NCBI GenBank assembly: GCA_017591395.1
Contig: WEDG01003295.1
Location: 1-64,000 of the forward strand
Reading direction: 5' to 3'
From: Schistocephalus solidus
Lineage: Eukaryota; Platyhelminthes; Cestoda; Diphyllobothriidea; Diphyllobothriidae
DNA: 64,000 nucleotides
Below, piece after piece: positions 43,210 to 55,446 of the stretch. A program made the translations under genes and the position numbers. The notes beneath the pieces are model-generated. The model was not told the DNA's origin. It ran no database searches and saw only the letters and a program-made list of their open reading frames with translations. Positions within the stretch are counted from its first letter, which is position 1; every line of letters starts with the position of its first letter.

Positions 43210-44036
43210 CTATAGGTCACATCCAAATATCCATCACCTCTTACCCCCACCACTGCAACCACCAACGCCGCCGTCACCACCACCACCAGCAATGGGGACT
43301 ATCTCCTAAACTGTCCTCAAGGCGACCACACATTCACCTCATGCATCGACCTGGTCGGTCACCTGCCAATCCATCACACGGAGGCTGGTGAACTAGTGCC
43401 CGGGGCTCCAACATACAGTCGACGCGCTTGCCTCCACTGCCCTCACTGCTCCCGCACATTTACACACCACATGGGCCTCATAGGACACATGCGCCTCCAA
43501 GATAAGCTGCGGTAAACCACCGGAGTCTAAGCCAAATCAGTACATACTCCCTACACCAAGACATAGACGACACCCTCACCATCATCACGTACCTGAGAAT
43601 ATCACGGTTTCCTATAAACCGGGGCTTGGAAGGCTGCCAATCTGACGCTAACACCAGACCACGCCTCGGCCCAGTGTATGTGTTGTGTGTGTCGAGTGGC
43701 TGACCAATGGATTGGGATTCAGACGGCGATGGCTCGTCTATATCCCATGAGTAAGTAAATGCTGGTATGTGTGTTATGGGGGCCAGGTTGTGCTGTGGCG
43801 CGCGAAGACGGGTACGCCGACCCGTCAACCAATGCGCTCACTCCCACATCAGAGAACTGACCGACTCGGACTGTGGGCTGAAGAGAGAGAGAGAAAGAGG
43901 TCGACGGTTCAGCGTATTTACCTCACTGTAAACAATCTGACGCGCTTGAAACTATCACCATGCGCTAAAAGCCGTGGCTTGTAAGGTTGCCAACTGACAG
44001 GATAACTCGTACCGCGCGGTCAGCCCAATGTATGTT
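43210..44036 (+). mobile_element. ZF-RTE copy C, C-terminal fingers and part of 3' UTR
   Basis: Reads TTTTSNGDYLLNCPQGDHTF then TSCIDLVGHLPIH (a finger whose second Cys is Gly) and CPHCSRTFTHHMGLIGHMRL then QDKLR and a stop at 43513-43515. The 3' UTR follows to about 44036, where it stops short of its normal end and endonuclease sequence of copy B begins in the same orientation. Confidence 0.75.
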
Positions 44037-44068
44037 TTGGCACCATCATCAGTTCCTACGCTCCTCCA

Positions 44069-44404
44069 ATGACGAGCTCTGATGCGGCTCAGGACGAATT
44101 GTACGAGGACCTGCACGCCCTGCTGACGACTGTGCCGAAGGTAGACAAGTTAATTGTCCTCGGTGACTTCAACACCCGCGTCGTGACAGACCACGCTGCC
44201 TGGCAAGGATGGCTGGGTCCCCACGGTCTCGAAAGCTGTAACCATAACGGCCTCCTTCTTCTGCAAACGTGTGCGGAACACCGTCTCCTGCTGACCAACA
44301 CCTTCTTACGCCTTCAGACGCGAGAGAAGACCACGTGGATGCACCCTCGATTGTGGCGCTGGCAGCTGCTGGACGGGGGCGGGATCGACAGCGCAAAATT
44401 CTGA
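44069..44404 (+). pseudogene. ZF-RTE copy B: endonuclease C-terminal half
   Basis: Open frame with [20 protein letters not shown] then [20 protein letters not shown] and [17 protein letters not shown] Asp and Asn are retained. The frame runs through the deletion junction ([12 protein letters not shown]) and stops, which confirms the deletion inside this copy. The DHH end is missing, so no nuclease could be made. Confidence 0.75.
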
Positions 44405-46012
44405 AGCGCTGAGCCGAGCACTTCAGAAGTGTCCTTAATTGCTTATCAGCCATCTCCGATGCTGCCATTGACCGGCTCCCTCAAGTGGACACGAACAATG
44501 ACCTGGATCTGCTGCCTTCCCTACCAGAAACCATCCTGGCCGTGCAGCAGATTTCCAGCGGTAAAGCACTGGGATCCGACGTGATCCCACCGGAAGTCTA
44601 CAAGCACTTTGGGCCCCGGCTGATGGCATAACTCACAACACTCTTCCTGGAGATGTGGTGCCAAGGATTTCTAATACGCAACCGTCGTCCATCTCTACAA
44701 GCTGAAGAGGAACCGGCAACTCTGTGATAATCACAGAGGCATCTCGTTGCTCAGCATCGCCGGGAATATCTTTGCCCGTATCCTTCTCAATCGTCTGAAC
44801 GGTCACCTAGAGCAGGGCCTGCTCCCGGAAAGCCAATGTGGCTTCTGTTGAAACCGCGGAACAACCGACATGATATTTGCCTCCCGTCAACTACAAGAGA
44901 ACTGCCAGGAGATGCGAACTCACCTTTACACTACCTTCGTGGATCTGACGAAAGCCTTTGACACGGTGAATTGCGACGGACTGTTGAAAGTCATGCAGAA
45001 ATGCGGCTGTCCTGAGCGGTTAACGCACATGGTGCGTCAACTTCATGATGGGATGAAGGCACGCGTCACTGACAATGTGGTGGTATGCGAAGCATTCACA
45101 ATGACCAACGGAGTGAAGCAGGGTGGCGTATGGGCCTCCACCCTGTTCAGTCTCATGTTCTCTGCTATGCTAATGGACGCCTACCACGATGAGAAGCCTG
45201 AGATCCACATCGCCTACAGAACTAACGGACACCTTTTCAACAGTAGGCGTATACAGGCTTCAATGCGCGTGTCTAATGGTACAGTCTATGACTTGCTCTT
45301 CGCGGATGACTGCGCTCTTAACACCGTGACGGAGGAGGACATGCAAAAGAGCATGGACCTCTTCGCCGCAGGCTGCACCAATTTTTTATTAATAATCAGT
45401 ACAGCCAAAACGGTTGTCATGTACCAGCCGCCAACCAGTGCGAATTACAATGCTCCCCGAATCAATGTCAACGGTGCTCAACTTCAAAATGTGTAAACCT
45501 TCGCTTATCTAGGAATCACGCTGTCACGCAACACGAGAATCGATGACGAGGTTGCCCCACGTATCTCCAAAGCCAGTCAGGCCTTCGGCCGACTGTAGAC
45601 CTCCGTGTGGAATCGCCATGGTATTTACCTGAACACCAAACTGAAGACGTACAAGTCCGTCGTCTTGACAACATTTCTTTTCGGAGCGGAGACCTGGACC
45701 GTCTACTCGAACCAAGCCAGGATGCTGAATCACTTCCATCTCAGCTGCCTCCGCCGAATACTGAAGCTGAGATGGCAAGACAGAATCCAGGACATGGAAG
45801 TCCTGAAGCGGACCGAAATCCTTAGCATCCACGCCATGCTGAGGCAAGTGCAACTGCGATGGAGTTGCCACCTGGTAAGAATGGACGACGAGCGACTACC
45901 CAAACGAAATTTCTACGGAGATGTCGCTACGGGTGCTCGCCAACAGGGAGGTCAAAAACGACGCTAAAAGGACATTTTTAAGAAATCTCTGAAGCGACTG
46001 AAAATCAACCCG
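44405..46012 (+). pseudogene. ZF-RTE copy B: reverse transcriptase
   Basis: First frame pieces: AIDAA-type DRLPQVDTNNDLDLLPSL and QQISSGKALGSDVIPPEVYK. The open frame 44870-45496 reads DLTKAFDTVN, TNGVKQGGVWASTLFSLMFS, IAYRTNGHLFNSRRIQ and catalytic DLLFADDCALN, with both Asp residues present. After a stop following GAQLQNV, the frame 45605-45967 reads [40 protein letters not shown] and [20 protein letters not shown]. Stops at 44628, 44852 and 45494 still disable it. Best-preserved ZF-RTE palm in the window. Confidence 0.85.
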
Positions 46013-46987
46013 GTGACCTGGGAGGACCTCGCCCAGGATAGACTGTCATGGAAAAGATTCGTGAGGACTGGTGCAGCAATCTACGAGGCCAACCGGATCG
46101 CCGCCGCCAAGGCCAAAAGAGCGGCACGAAATTCACCAGTGCCCCGAACCAACACCGCCAATGCCCAGGCCCTTCCAACATGCCCGCACTGTAAACGCAT
46201 CTTCCGCGTGTGAATTGGCCTGGTTGGACATCCTCGGACGCAATGCACCAACAATCCGACAGTTCCAACTTCCACTTCAAATTCTATCAACCCTCCTTCG
46301 GACTCCCCCACCCTCACTCCTGGCATCAATTCCATTACTCCCAGCATCATAGAGACCACATCCATCTACTCATCGCCTGTTACCCTCGCCGCCGCAAACA
46401 CGACCGCATTCGACTTTGCCTCCGCCGCCCTCACCACCACCAGCGATGGGGACTCTCTCCTAAACTGTCCTCAATGCGACCGCACATTGACCTCAAGCAT
46501 CGGCCTGGTCGATCACTTGCTTATCCATTGTACAGAGACTAGTGAACCAGTGCCTCGAGCAGCAACACACAGCAGAGATCGCCGCCTCCACTGCCCTCAC
46601 TGTCCTCGCGCATCCACTCATCGCATGGGCCTATTCGGTCACATGCGCATCCATGACAGCGGAATTCACTGAAATGCCGACAACACCGATAGCCCATGCA
46701 CACCCTCCGCTTCTGCCATCCTTACCGCCACTGCTACCCCCATTTCCATGAATGTTATCCCCCCAGCCTATCCAGATTTCTTTTACCCACACTGCACCTG
46801 CAATTTAAACTCACGCATCGGCCTGGTCGGTCACATGCGAATCCATCACACGGAGGTTGGTGAACTAGTGCCTAGTGCTCCGACATACAGTCGACGCGCT
46901 CGCCTCCACTGCCTTTACTGCTCCCGCACATTTACACACCACATGGGCCTCTTAGGACACATGCGCCTCCAAGACAATCTGCGGTAA
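46013..46987 (+). pseudogene. ZF-RTE copy B: five C2H2 zinc fingers
   Basis: Finger 1 (46181-46243) starts CPHCKRIF but has a TGA at 46211-46213 and Gln-Cys for the last His. Finger 2 (46466-46528) starts CPQCDRTL and is complete. Finger 3 (46592-46654) starts CPHCPRAS and is complete. Finger 4 (46794-46856) starts YPHCTCNL, first Cys lost. Finger 5 (46910-46972) starts CLYCSRTF, last His is Gln. The order, spacing and Ser/Thr/Pro-rich linkers equal those of copy A, so five fingers is the family's ancestral state. The stop after NLR is at the same place in A, B and C. Confidence 0.85.
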
Positions 46988-47850
46988 ACCACCGGAGTCT
47001 AAGCCAAATCAGTGCACACTCCCTACACCAATACATAGACGACACCCTCACTATTATCATGTACTCGTGAATATCATAGTTTCCTGGAAATCGTGGCTTG
47101 GAAGGCTGCAAATCTGACGCTTACACCAGACCACGCCTCTGCCCAGTGTATGTGCTGTGTGTTGATTGGCTGACCAGTGGACTGGGAGTCAAACGGCGAT
47201 GGCTCGTCCACATCTCTCTGATTTAGTGAATACTCGTGTGTGGGTTATGCGGGCCAGGTCATGCTGTGGCATGCGAAAACGGGTACGCCGACCCGTCAGC
47301 CAATGCGCCCACTCCCACATCAGACAACTGACCGGTTCGGACGGTGGTCTGATTGTTAAGGTGTGAAGAGTGTGAGGTCGACGGTTCAGCGTATTTACCT
47401 CACTATAAAAAAATCAGACGCGCTTGAAACTATCCCCGTGCGCTAAATTCCGTGACTTGGAAGGTTGCCAATTGACAGGATAACTCGGACCACGTGGTCA
47501 GCCAAATGTGTGTTTTCTGTGTAGTGGCTAACTGGCGGACTAAGAGTCCGACTGCAAGGCTCCTTCTTAATGGTGCCTGTATGGCACTCCCACTCCGTGG
47601 GATCCGAGCCAGATGTTGGTACGCCCAGTGGTGGCTCCGGAAGCGCCAGTCACCTGCGCCCTCTCCTATCCCCGGTCTTCTTGCCCTGTCATGACACCGG
47701 GCTCAGGTGGGGGAGGAGAAGAGTATGCGGCAGATGCATCCTAAGTCTACCATCACTTTGAACTTTATCACGTGCCAGTTACGTCCCTGCACCACCCTTC
47801 CGTGGAGCATACGGTGGACATAGTCGAAATTGACGGTCGAAATGTCGTGT

Positions 47851-49734
47851 GTGTGTAGACTGATCGCCTGTTTTCCTTTTATGCCCGGAATCAGCCCAAG
47901 TAAGACTACGGTAAATCCTATCTAATGATAGATTACCAGTAATAATAAATATCGAAATTTTACCTGAGGGTCATTATAGCATTGCTATTTACGGTATTTT
48001 GAATAAACTATCTTTCTCCATGCAATATGGGAAACTTGAATAGAAGGTGGCAACGCGGACTCTTCGCGACGCGTACTTGAAAACCTCTTTCACGTTACTT
48101 AAGCTAAGTACATAGCCTCGGTAATTCACAAGTTTATAGGTGATGTGGGTACTTAACGAATCTAAGAGTTTCAGTTTCACTTGCGTGGCTATATTGCTTA
48201 CCTATAAGCTTAGCGCTTCTTAGTATTTAATAAAACTTGACCCTATAAACGTTTTGAGAAGGACGCTGATGTTGACCATTATTGACGTGAGCGGGACAAA
48301 TAGTTACATGTTATTTGCTACATTCTATAAATATTTAGCGCGTAGTTTACAATAGTTTGCGTGTGGATTCATATTGTTTCAATGGTACATTGCTAGCTTG
48401 CGTACACGCGGTTTTACTTTATTGACAGTACCTAATGCCTCACAATGACACCTCTGCAATCTCATTGTTTCCTTTTTTAAAACGCGATGTAGTTCTGCCA
48501 GGCTTGTTGCCCCGACACAAACACCGGCAATTACATGGATTTTGTCTAGCTTCATAAATTCTACTCTTACGCTTTGTGAAAATTCCCATTCAACAGAAAA
48601 TTTAGGAAGTAGGCGTTTGCTTTCAGAATAGTCTCTTTAGGCCTGTACATATATCTTGCTATTGAAATATTTAATAGATGCGGGCAAGTATAAACCATTT
48701 CATGCTGTAGCTATGGTGGTGGAGAGTAAGAAACTTAAACCAGTGTCTTCTGATGAGCTTCAGGAGGTTACTGACCACCGAGAAAGGTTATTATATGCTG
48801 GCGGCTTTACAGCAACAACATAAAGGTACAGGCATGAAAATAATTCATAGCAAACAGATGTATGCCCACCAGCTTGTCCTTTAAAATTTTCAATGGAAAT
48901 TTTCATAACTTAAATTTACTTATGCATGTTGTCAAACATTTTCGAAAATTAAAACAGTTTAACGATGGAATGAAGGAAAGCAAAGTACAATTACTTGAGT
49001 AAACTTATTGAATGGATATCGATGCAGATGGACTTTCCTTTAAAGTCTGCTTTTAAAGGTGAGTGTAACTTCTCAAGAAAGGATGAAAACGTACATCAAA
49101 ATAAACATAACAGACAAATTAGAAAAAGTTGGGGGGGGGGGCTGATAGCCACCGAGACAGTTTGACTCGGAGGCTTTGAGCTATGGCGAATGCGGAGTCT
49201 GTATGCAGTTCTTCTGCGCACAAAGAACAGGTTTGCATATTTGGATTGCTGTTGGCCTTGCCGTAGCCAGAAGGGGCTTTCCAAGTAAATTTTGATAGCT
49301 TGAGGGCACCTTTTAAATGACCCGGATGAACTTTCTAACATCTACGTGGTGATATGTGTTTACCATTTATGGGAGAATAGAGCTGTTGACGTTCATTATT
49401 TAGCCTCTACCTAATTACGTTGGTACTACTCGTAAAATCCTCAAAATCAATTTAACTTTATTAATAATCTATCAATGTTGCGGTTGGGCAAGTTACCGAG
49501 GTAAAACAAAAACAGCTTCAAAGAACAAGTAAACAGTTGATTGATTTATTGGCCATCAAAAAATGCGGAGCTGAGGATCGAACTGAAGAGGAGGAGGGAA
49601 GAGGGGAAAATGGCTCCAAATAAGGAACAAAAAAGAGAAATGCAGAGGTCTTTCCTGCGGCAGAGCCCCTAATCATCAGGGCTGATCATCACCGCTTTCG
49701 AGTCTATTATTGGTTTTAGTGGCCGCAGTCTCTA
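47851..49734. other. No gene recognised; contains a G homopolymer
   Basis: About 1.9 kb of AT-rich, apparently single-copy DNA. A run of 11 G lies at 49131-49141. Open frames at 47989-48180 and 49096-49341 (minus) have no known motif. Confidence 0.5.
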
Positions 49735-51215
49735 AATATACTATACCAACAGCCAGACTCTCTTCAGCGAACTCGATGAGCTCAAATCCCTAGCCTCTGA
49801 GCAGAAAGCTCACATATTTGCATTGACAGAGACGTGGCTAACTGAAGAAATAGTCCTTAGCGAAGTCACTGTCTGAGCTACCACATGTGCCGTTGTGACA
49901 AATTCTAACGTAGAAGCGGAGGTGTGGCATTTTGTATATCCCAGGCACTATCTTTCTGTCAAAGGTAAATTTCCGACCTACTACTACGAAGGTATGAAGT
50001 AATTTCTTGCAAAATTAGAATCAAACAATGCCCGACGCTTAACATATGCGTTGTTTACCGGCCTCCTAGCTCGAACGAAAGCGATGATGTGGAACTGCTA
50101 AATTTGTTGAAATCGATATGACAGCAGTATAATTGATTACTCCTGGGTGACTGAAACGCGCCCGGCATGGATTGGAAAAGTTCCCCAGTAAAGGCCGCAG
50201 CAACGTCGTTCGACTATAAACTACTTCAATTTTCCCTGGATGAATACCTCACCAAGCACAGAGTTCGGAACAAGGCTGAGAAAAGGTCAACGATCAAATT
50301 GTTTACATCTCGTTTTCAGAAAAGAAGATGAGATCATAAGGGAAGTGAACTCTCAACCGCCACTAGGGTTAAGTGACCATTTTGCTTTTCTTGCCTGTGC
50401 TCTCTCCTATCTTCACAACCGCAAATAAAGAGACGCAGAAACATTTGGAAAGGGGATTTGGCCGCAATGAGATGTGATGCTTCCGTGGAAACCTGGCTAG
50501 TCACTAAGACCGACAGCGACGAACACTGGCAGCATTTCCAAGAGATCATAGCGCGCTAACTTGAAGTCCATTGCCCAATGAAAATAATAAGACCATATGT
50601 CAGACCTCCATGGATCAATATAATGATTAAAAGGAGCATAAAGAAGAAACAGTAACTGTGGATAAAGTGCTTTCAGCTTCAAGACCCCATATCTTTTGCC
50701 GAATATAAAAAGCAATAAATGAATGCCATAAGCAAATACGGATTGCTAGAACTACATTCGAGTATTAACTGAAAACAGAAGCCACAATATGCACTTAAAA
50801 GTTTTATAGGTACATACGCAGTCCATGGAAGCACCAGGAAGAAATTTCGAGTTTTAAGGATAGTCTGGGGAACATATTAACTGACGGACCGCAGAAAGTC
50901 AAGCTACTGTACAGGTTTTTTAGATCGTCCTTTAAGGTAGAATCCTCTGATGACAATACAGAACTTGTGATGGGTGATGATACGGCTGTCATTGAAACCG
51001 TATCCTTTTCAGTCGGCGAAGTCAAACAAGTCTCCTGGTCCGGATGGGATCCCTGGGCTGATACTAAGAGAACTGTCGGCCGAGCTAGCAATGCCTCTTT
51101 CATATCTTTTCGAGCTGTCAATGAGGACAGGGAGCTTGCCTTTGCTGCGGAAGACAGCCAAATCGTTCCCTTGTTGAGTACCAGGAAGGGCACTGTCATT
51201 GGATAAAATCAATTA
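49735..51215 (+). mobile_element. Family-B CR1-like element, endonuclease to RT finger region (relic)
   Basis: Plus-strand pieces in order: LFSELDELKSLASEQKAHIF then ALTETWLTEEI (49765-49860), VYRPPSSNESDDVELLNLLK (50055-50115), LLLGD and, after a stop, NAPGMDW (50140-50175), HWQHFQEIIAR with MKIIRPYVRPPWI (50527-50620) for the linker, and KSNKSPGPDGIPGLILRELS then AELAMPLSYLFELS (51020-51115). Frameshifts and stops are frequent. The sequence ends before the palm, so the copy is 3' truncated, unusual for a simple LINE insertion. Confidence 0.75.
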
Positions 51216-51944
51216 AAACGAGTGTGAAATCGTATACAGTTAAGTTTGAATAGAAGGTTAGCTATTGGCGATGACAATTGACACAAACCAGTGTGGACCA
51301 AAAATTAGATAAAAGAGCAGACAGTGAAAAGAAACTCCTTGGACAGTTTTATGGCAAAGACATAACTTAAATGGGGTTTGTGGGATCTTAAGGAGAGAAA
51401 AACTGTCGCTCCTAGGTGAAAAACATACGCGTTAAGTAGGACCGGCATGCTGATGAGAGCGTATGAGCATTCAAAACTCCTCATCGTGGGAGAAATCATG
51501 TAACGGCAGAGGCTACTTTTCAGCACCGCAGGTGTGATTCCAATGAGTATTGACTGGCTATAAGCGTAACCGTCAAGGATTCTAGACAGGGAAAACCTTT
51601 GCAGGCATCATCCGTAAGCTTAGAGTCGAACGAGGAAAGGACCGTAGAGATCCTGAATGTCATTGTAGAATTGCCAGAGAAGCAACCACAATACTCTCCT
51701 TGCTTATTTCTCAGACCACCAACAGAGAAACCCAAAACGAACCTCAACAGTCCGAGAAGGGTTGACAGAGTGACACTGCTCCGAGAGGGCATATGAAGTA
51801 GCATGGTAGGTCGCTTCTGAGCGTAGTACGAAAAGAATAATGGGAGATCCGATAATTAAGTAAGAACAGATCAACATAATGCGCTCAGGGGTGCTAGTTG
51901 GCATAAGAACCAAAGATGAATCTGAGGCCTGCACAGCTCAGTAC
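51216..51944. other. No gene recognised
   Basis: Seven hundred bases between retroelement pieces. Overlapping open frames on both strands (51520-51934) show no motif. Confidence 0.5.
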
Positions 51945-52752
51945 TCAAATTGCAATTCTGATGATGGTTATCGGCATTTGAAACGGAGGTGCTTCAAAAC
52001 GAGCGCGCAATATGACAATTGTTTGGCGATCATTGTACGGACGCATGGGCTATGAAGACATCATAGTTCATGGGGAAAACAATGCATGGAAGATATAATT
52101 TGGAGACGACCTTCTAAATTCCCGATGGTCCTTTCTCAGCGTCATGGAGAAAGCTGATCAGAAAGGAAGAGGAAAATAAAAGGTTAATCGAATCAGTATT
52201 AAGGTAAACGTGCAGTCTTCGCTTAAAAGTAGGCAGGTTATTTGATAACCTAATATCGATTGGCAGATCTTTCTAAAAAAATCAGTAACTGGATGCAAAG
52301 AACAGAGAGCGTTTAGATGTGGAGGATATAGGAGGCGGTAGAAGAAATGAAGAGTTACGTAGGTTGTACGGACGACTAATGGGGGTTAGGGCTGGGATTC
52401 GGTGAGCATTTGAACTATTACTAAGGCGATAAAGAAGACAGAAGCCATCTTTTAATCTCCGTACCCATATAAATTTTAGGTTAATTAGCTGGCACCTATT
52501 CGAGTATGAGCAAGTTGAAAAGGTCTGAGGTAAGAGTTTCCGAGTAAAATGTCTTTGAAAACTTTCCATTTTGGAATGGCTACACTCGGTCATTGAACCA
52601 AATAATGGACAGCAATTTTCAAGAATGGGAAGGACAAAAATTTTATAAAGTCTTTGTTCAATTTCAGGAAGATAGAAAGCATAAGAGATAAGGTCACAAA
52701 TCTGGGCAGCTTTGGCTGTAATTCTATAAGCATGAGGCGATAGATTTAAACT
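51945..52752 (-). mobile_element. Family-A element fragment: RT C-terminus and 3' UTR
   Basis: Matches 3640-4440 of the first family-A copy in the same orientation. The minus-strand frame 52593-52282 reads HSKMESFQRHFTRKLLPQTF and IPALTPISRPYNLRNS, the end of the reverse transcriptase. It is more diverged than the adjacent plus copy. It faces the plus copy head to head across only about 12 bases. Confidence 0.7.
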
Positions 52753-52764
52753 ATTTGTGTTCGG

Positions 52765-55112
52765 TCATCGGCTAAGCGTCTGAATGTAACTCCACCCTTA
52801 CTCGACTGTAACACAAAATTCGTTACAGACGAGTTGGGCAAAGCAGAATTGTTAAATTTGTTTTTGCCAACCACTTTACCACTGAAACTAGCCCCACTCC
52901 CACAATTCCTCTGCTTTCAAATTCACTTCTAACAACCATTAATTTCTTGCCTTCACGTATTCAAAATGAAATAGATCACCTAAAAAATTCACATTCAGTT
53001 GGAATCGATAACATTCCAAACTCACTTATTAAACAGTTAAGGGATTTTCCACATTTACTAAGCAAGTTATTCTCGGTATTTCTCGAAAATGGATTCTTCC
53101 CCGCTTATTGGAAAACTTCTATTATAATACCAGTTTTTAAATCTGGTTCCCGATCTGACATTCATAACTATCGCGGTGTTCATAAAACTCCCTCTCTTGC
53201 TAAACTCTTCAAAAAACTTATTGCAAAACAAATCACGGATTTTTGCATAAGCAATCAAATTATCAACTTTTCCCAACATGGCTTCTTACCGGACCGCACT
53301 TGTGAAACCTGCCACATATCTTTTCTAAATCTACTAACCTCTCTTCGTAATGATCATCTATCTCTAGTAGTTATCTATTTTGATCTTAGTAAGGCATTCG
53401 ATAAAGTGCCTCATAAACGACTTCTAGCTAAACTAGAAGCTATAGGATTTCGTAGTCCCCTTACTGACTTTATTAGATCATACCTAAATGATCGAAAACA
53501 AAAAGTTTTAGTAAGGTCCTCATACTCAAGTGCTACCCCGATTGTTAGTGGTGTCCTTCAAGGTACAGTATTAGGTCCTTTGTTGTTCTTACTGTATATA
53601 AATGATATTTCATCGATAGTTAAACATTATCAATCTTTTATTTATGCTGATGACCTCAAATAAGTGTATTCCTTCTCTAACTCTACGACCGAACGGTGCC
53701 TAGAACAAATTCATTCAGACTTAGACGCTCTTTCGGCCTGGAGCTCCACATGGCTAATGGAGTTCTCACCTACTAAGTGTCGATACATGAGTTTTGGGCC
53801 TGAAAGACTGCCGCAACCTCCTATTTTTGAAGGTTGCCCTATGATTGAATGTTCCTCCATCAAGGACTTGGGCTTAAGCTACACCAATAAATTAGATCTT
53901 TCGCCTCATGCCAATAGAATTACGGCCAAAGCTGCTCAGATTTGCGGCTTTATTTCTTATAATTTCTGCCTTCCTGAAATTAAAATAAGACTTTATCGTA
54001 TGTTTGTACTTCCCATTCTTGAATTTTGCTGTCCTTTCTTCGGTTTAATGAACGAATCTAGTCGTTCAAAAATTGAAAATGTCCAAAGACATTTCACAAA
54101 AAACTCCTATTTCGGACTCTTTAAACTACTTTCTACTCAAAAAGATGCCAGCTAACGAAGCTAAAATTTATTTGGGTCAGGAGACTTGAAGCAGACTTTT
54201 GTCTTCTTTTCCGACTAAATAATAGTTCAAATCTCCCCAAGCTTTCTGTCATTACCCCCGTTAGTCTTCTCACAACCTAAGAAATTCCACATTAATTATA
54301 CCTCACCCTGCATCCTCCACGTGTAAACGCTCTCTTTTCTTTGCTTCTAGATATAGTTTTCTTTGGAATAAATTGCCAATTGAAATTAGGTCGTTAACTA
54401 GTCTATCTGCATTCAAGCGAAGACTGCACGTTCATCTTAACACTGATTCTATTAACCTTTTATTTTCCTCATCTTTCTCCAGTAGCTTTCCCATGACTCA
54501 GAGAAAGGACCATCGGGAATTTAAGTGACCCTCTTGAAACTATGTTTTCGCTACCTCGAGTCGCCCATGAACTATGATGTCTCCTTATATCACCAGTCAT
54601 CCAAACAATGACGTCATTCGGACGTACACATTCGGTGGTCCACAGTCTAAAATTCTACCGTCTCTTTGAATACTAAGCATCATCAGAATTCAATTCTGGA
54701 TCCTAAGATGCTGAGGACTTAAGTTCATTGACGCATTTTCGTGAGATTTTGTTTCATACGCCTAAGTGATCAAGAACAAATCATCTTGACGTTTCATTAA
54801 CTAATTCTGAAATTTTACTGCAGTATAACCCTACTCTACCACCTGACCATTTTTTCATAAGCAGTTTTTTCTCCTACCTTCTTTTCAAAAATGAAGGCCT
54901 ATTGAACTCTGTCTCCATTTTTAAGGTAGGATTTTTATTTAACTGCCTATTTTTCTAGTTCACCATTAATTTTAAAACATTGCTAACTGTTGACATAGCA
55001 GGACAAGTTATGTATTTGTACATTTATCTGCACGCATTGTCATAACTTTATTTCTTTACTAATGTTTGCTTAGACAGTGCCTTGCCAGTGCTAACCAAAT
55101 ATAAATTCTAAA
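52765..55112 (+). mobile_element. Family-A CR1-like element, 5' truncated, otherwise well preserved
   Basis: Starts at gttcggtcatcggctaagcg, equivalent to about 5555 of the minus copy, and runs through the reverse transcriptase to the same 3' terminus (agtgccttgccagtgctaac, then aaattctaaattctaaat). By eye about nine in ten positions agree with the minus copy at 3195-5555, so both derive from a recently active source. Confidence 0.85.
52947..54155 (+). pseudogene. Family-A reverse transcriptase, single in-frame stop at FIYADDLK
   Basis: Frame 52947-53660 encodes SRIQNEIDHLKN, SLAKLFKKLIAKQ, FSQHGFLPDRTCETC, VVIYFDLSKAFDKVPHKRLL, VSGVLQGTVLGPLLFLLYIN and the catalytic FIYADDLK. A TAA follows directly (53661-53663), where the minus copy has a Cys codon, and the same frame resumes with VYSFSNSTTERCLEQIHSDL, LGLSYTNKLDLSPHANRITA and FLPEIKIRLYRM-type thumb sequence to 54155, where a frameshift ends it. 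Both Asp of YADD and the A-motif Asp are kept, so only two late lesions separate this palm and thumb from an open frame. Confidence 0.85.
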
Positions 55113-55126
55113 TTCTAAATAAATTA

Positions 55127-55446
55127 AACCTAATTCCTTGATGATGGAACATTCAGTCATAGGGTTGCCTTGAAAAATAACTGGTTGTGGTATACTGTCA
55201 AGCCCGAAGCACATGTATAGACGCTTAGAAGATGAGAATTCCAATTGCCGCGTTGAGCTCCACGCAGAAATTGCATGCAAATCTGCATGGATTTCTTCTA
55301 AGCATCGTTGGGCCGAAGATTTAGAGAAGTAATGTACGCATTTAACATCATCCGCATAAATAAAGGAATGAGTGTTTAACTGCGGATGAAATACGATTAA
55401 TTTAAAGCAAAATAATAGAGGACCTAGCACGGTGCCTTGAAGGACA
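55127..55446 (-). pseudogene. Reverse transcriptase palm fragment related to family A
   Basis: Minus-strand reading HVLQGTVLGPLLFCF, FIYADDVKCVHYFSKSSAQR, LHAISAWSSTRQLEFSSSKR and FQGNPMTECSIIKELGLIY. It is clearly diverged from both family-A copies (FADD region VKCVHYF against LKCVYSF), so it is a sister subfamily. It stops at 55446 where a plus-strand family-B copy starts. Confidence 0.75.

Larger units (their letters stand above)
44037..47850 (+). mobile_element. ZF-RTE copy B, 5' truncated with an internal deletion
   Basis: Begins inside the endonuclease at the point equivalent to copy A 11525, loses the end of the endonuclease and the linker near 44378-44392 (about 620 bases relative to copy A), continues through reverse transcriptase, five fingers (stop 46985-46987) and a full 3' UTR ending near 47850. 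Its reverse transcriptase is better preserved than that of copy A. Confidence 0.8.

Noticed and set aside
40291..53663. Alternative genetic code with TAA as a sense codon (G-alpha stop at 40291, family-A RT stop at 53661)
   Set aside because: Other relics also contain TAG and TGA interruptions and frameshifts, the family-A sister copy has Cys at the TAA position, and genuine ends (15085, 46985, 43513) use TAA. Ordinary mutation or base error explains the stops.
51945..55112. Twin-priming inversion as the origin of the paired family-A pieces
   Set aside because: Twin priming inverts the 5' part of one copy; here the inverted piece is a more diverged 3' part, so two separate insertions are needed.
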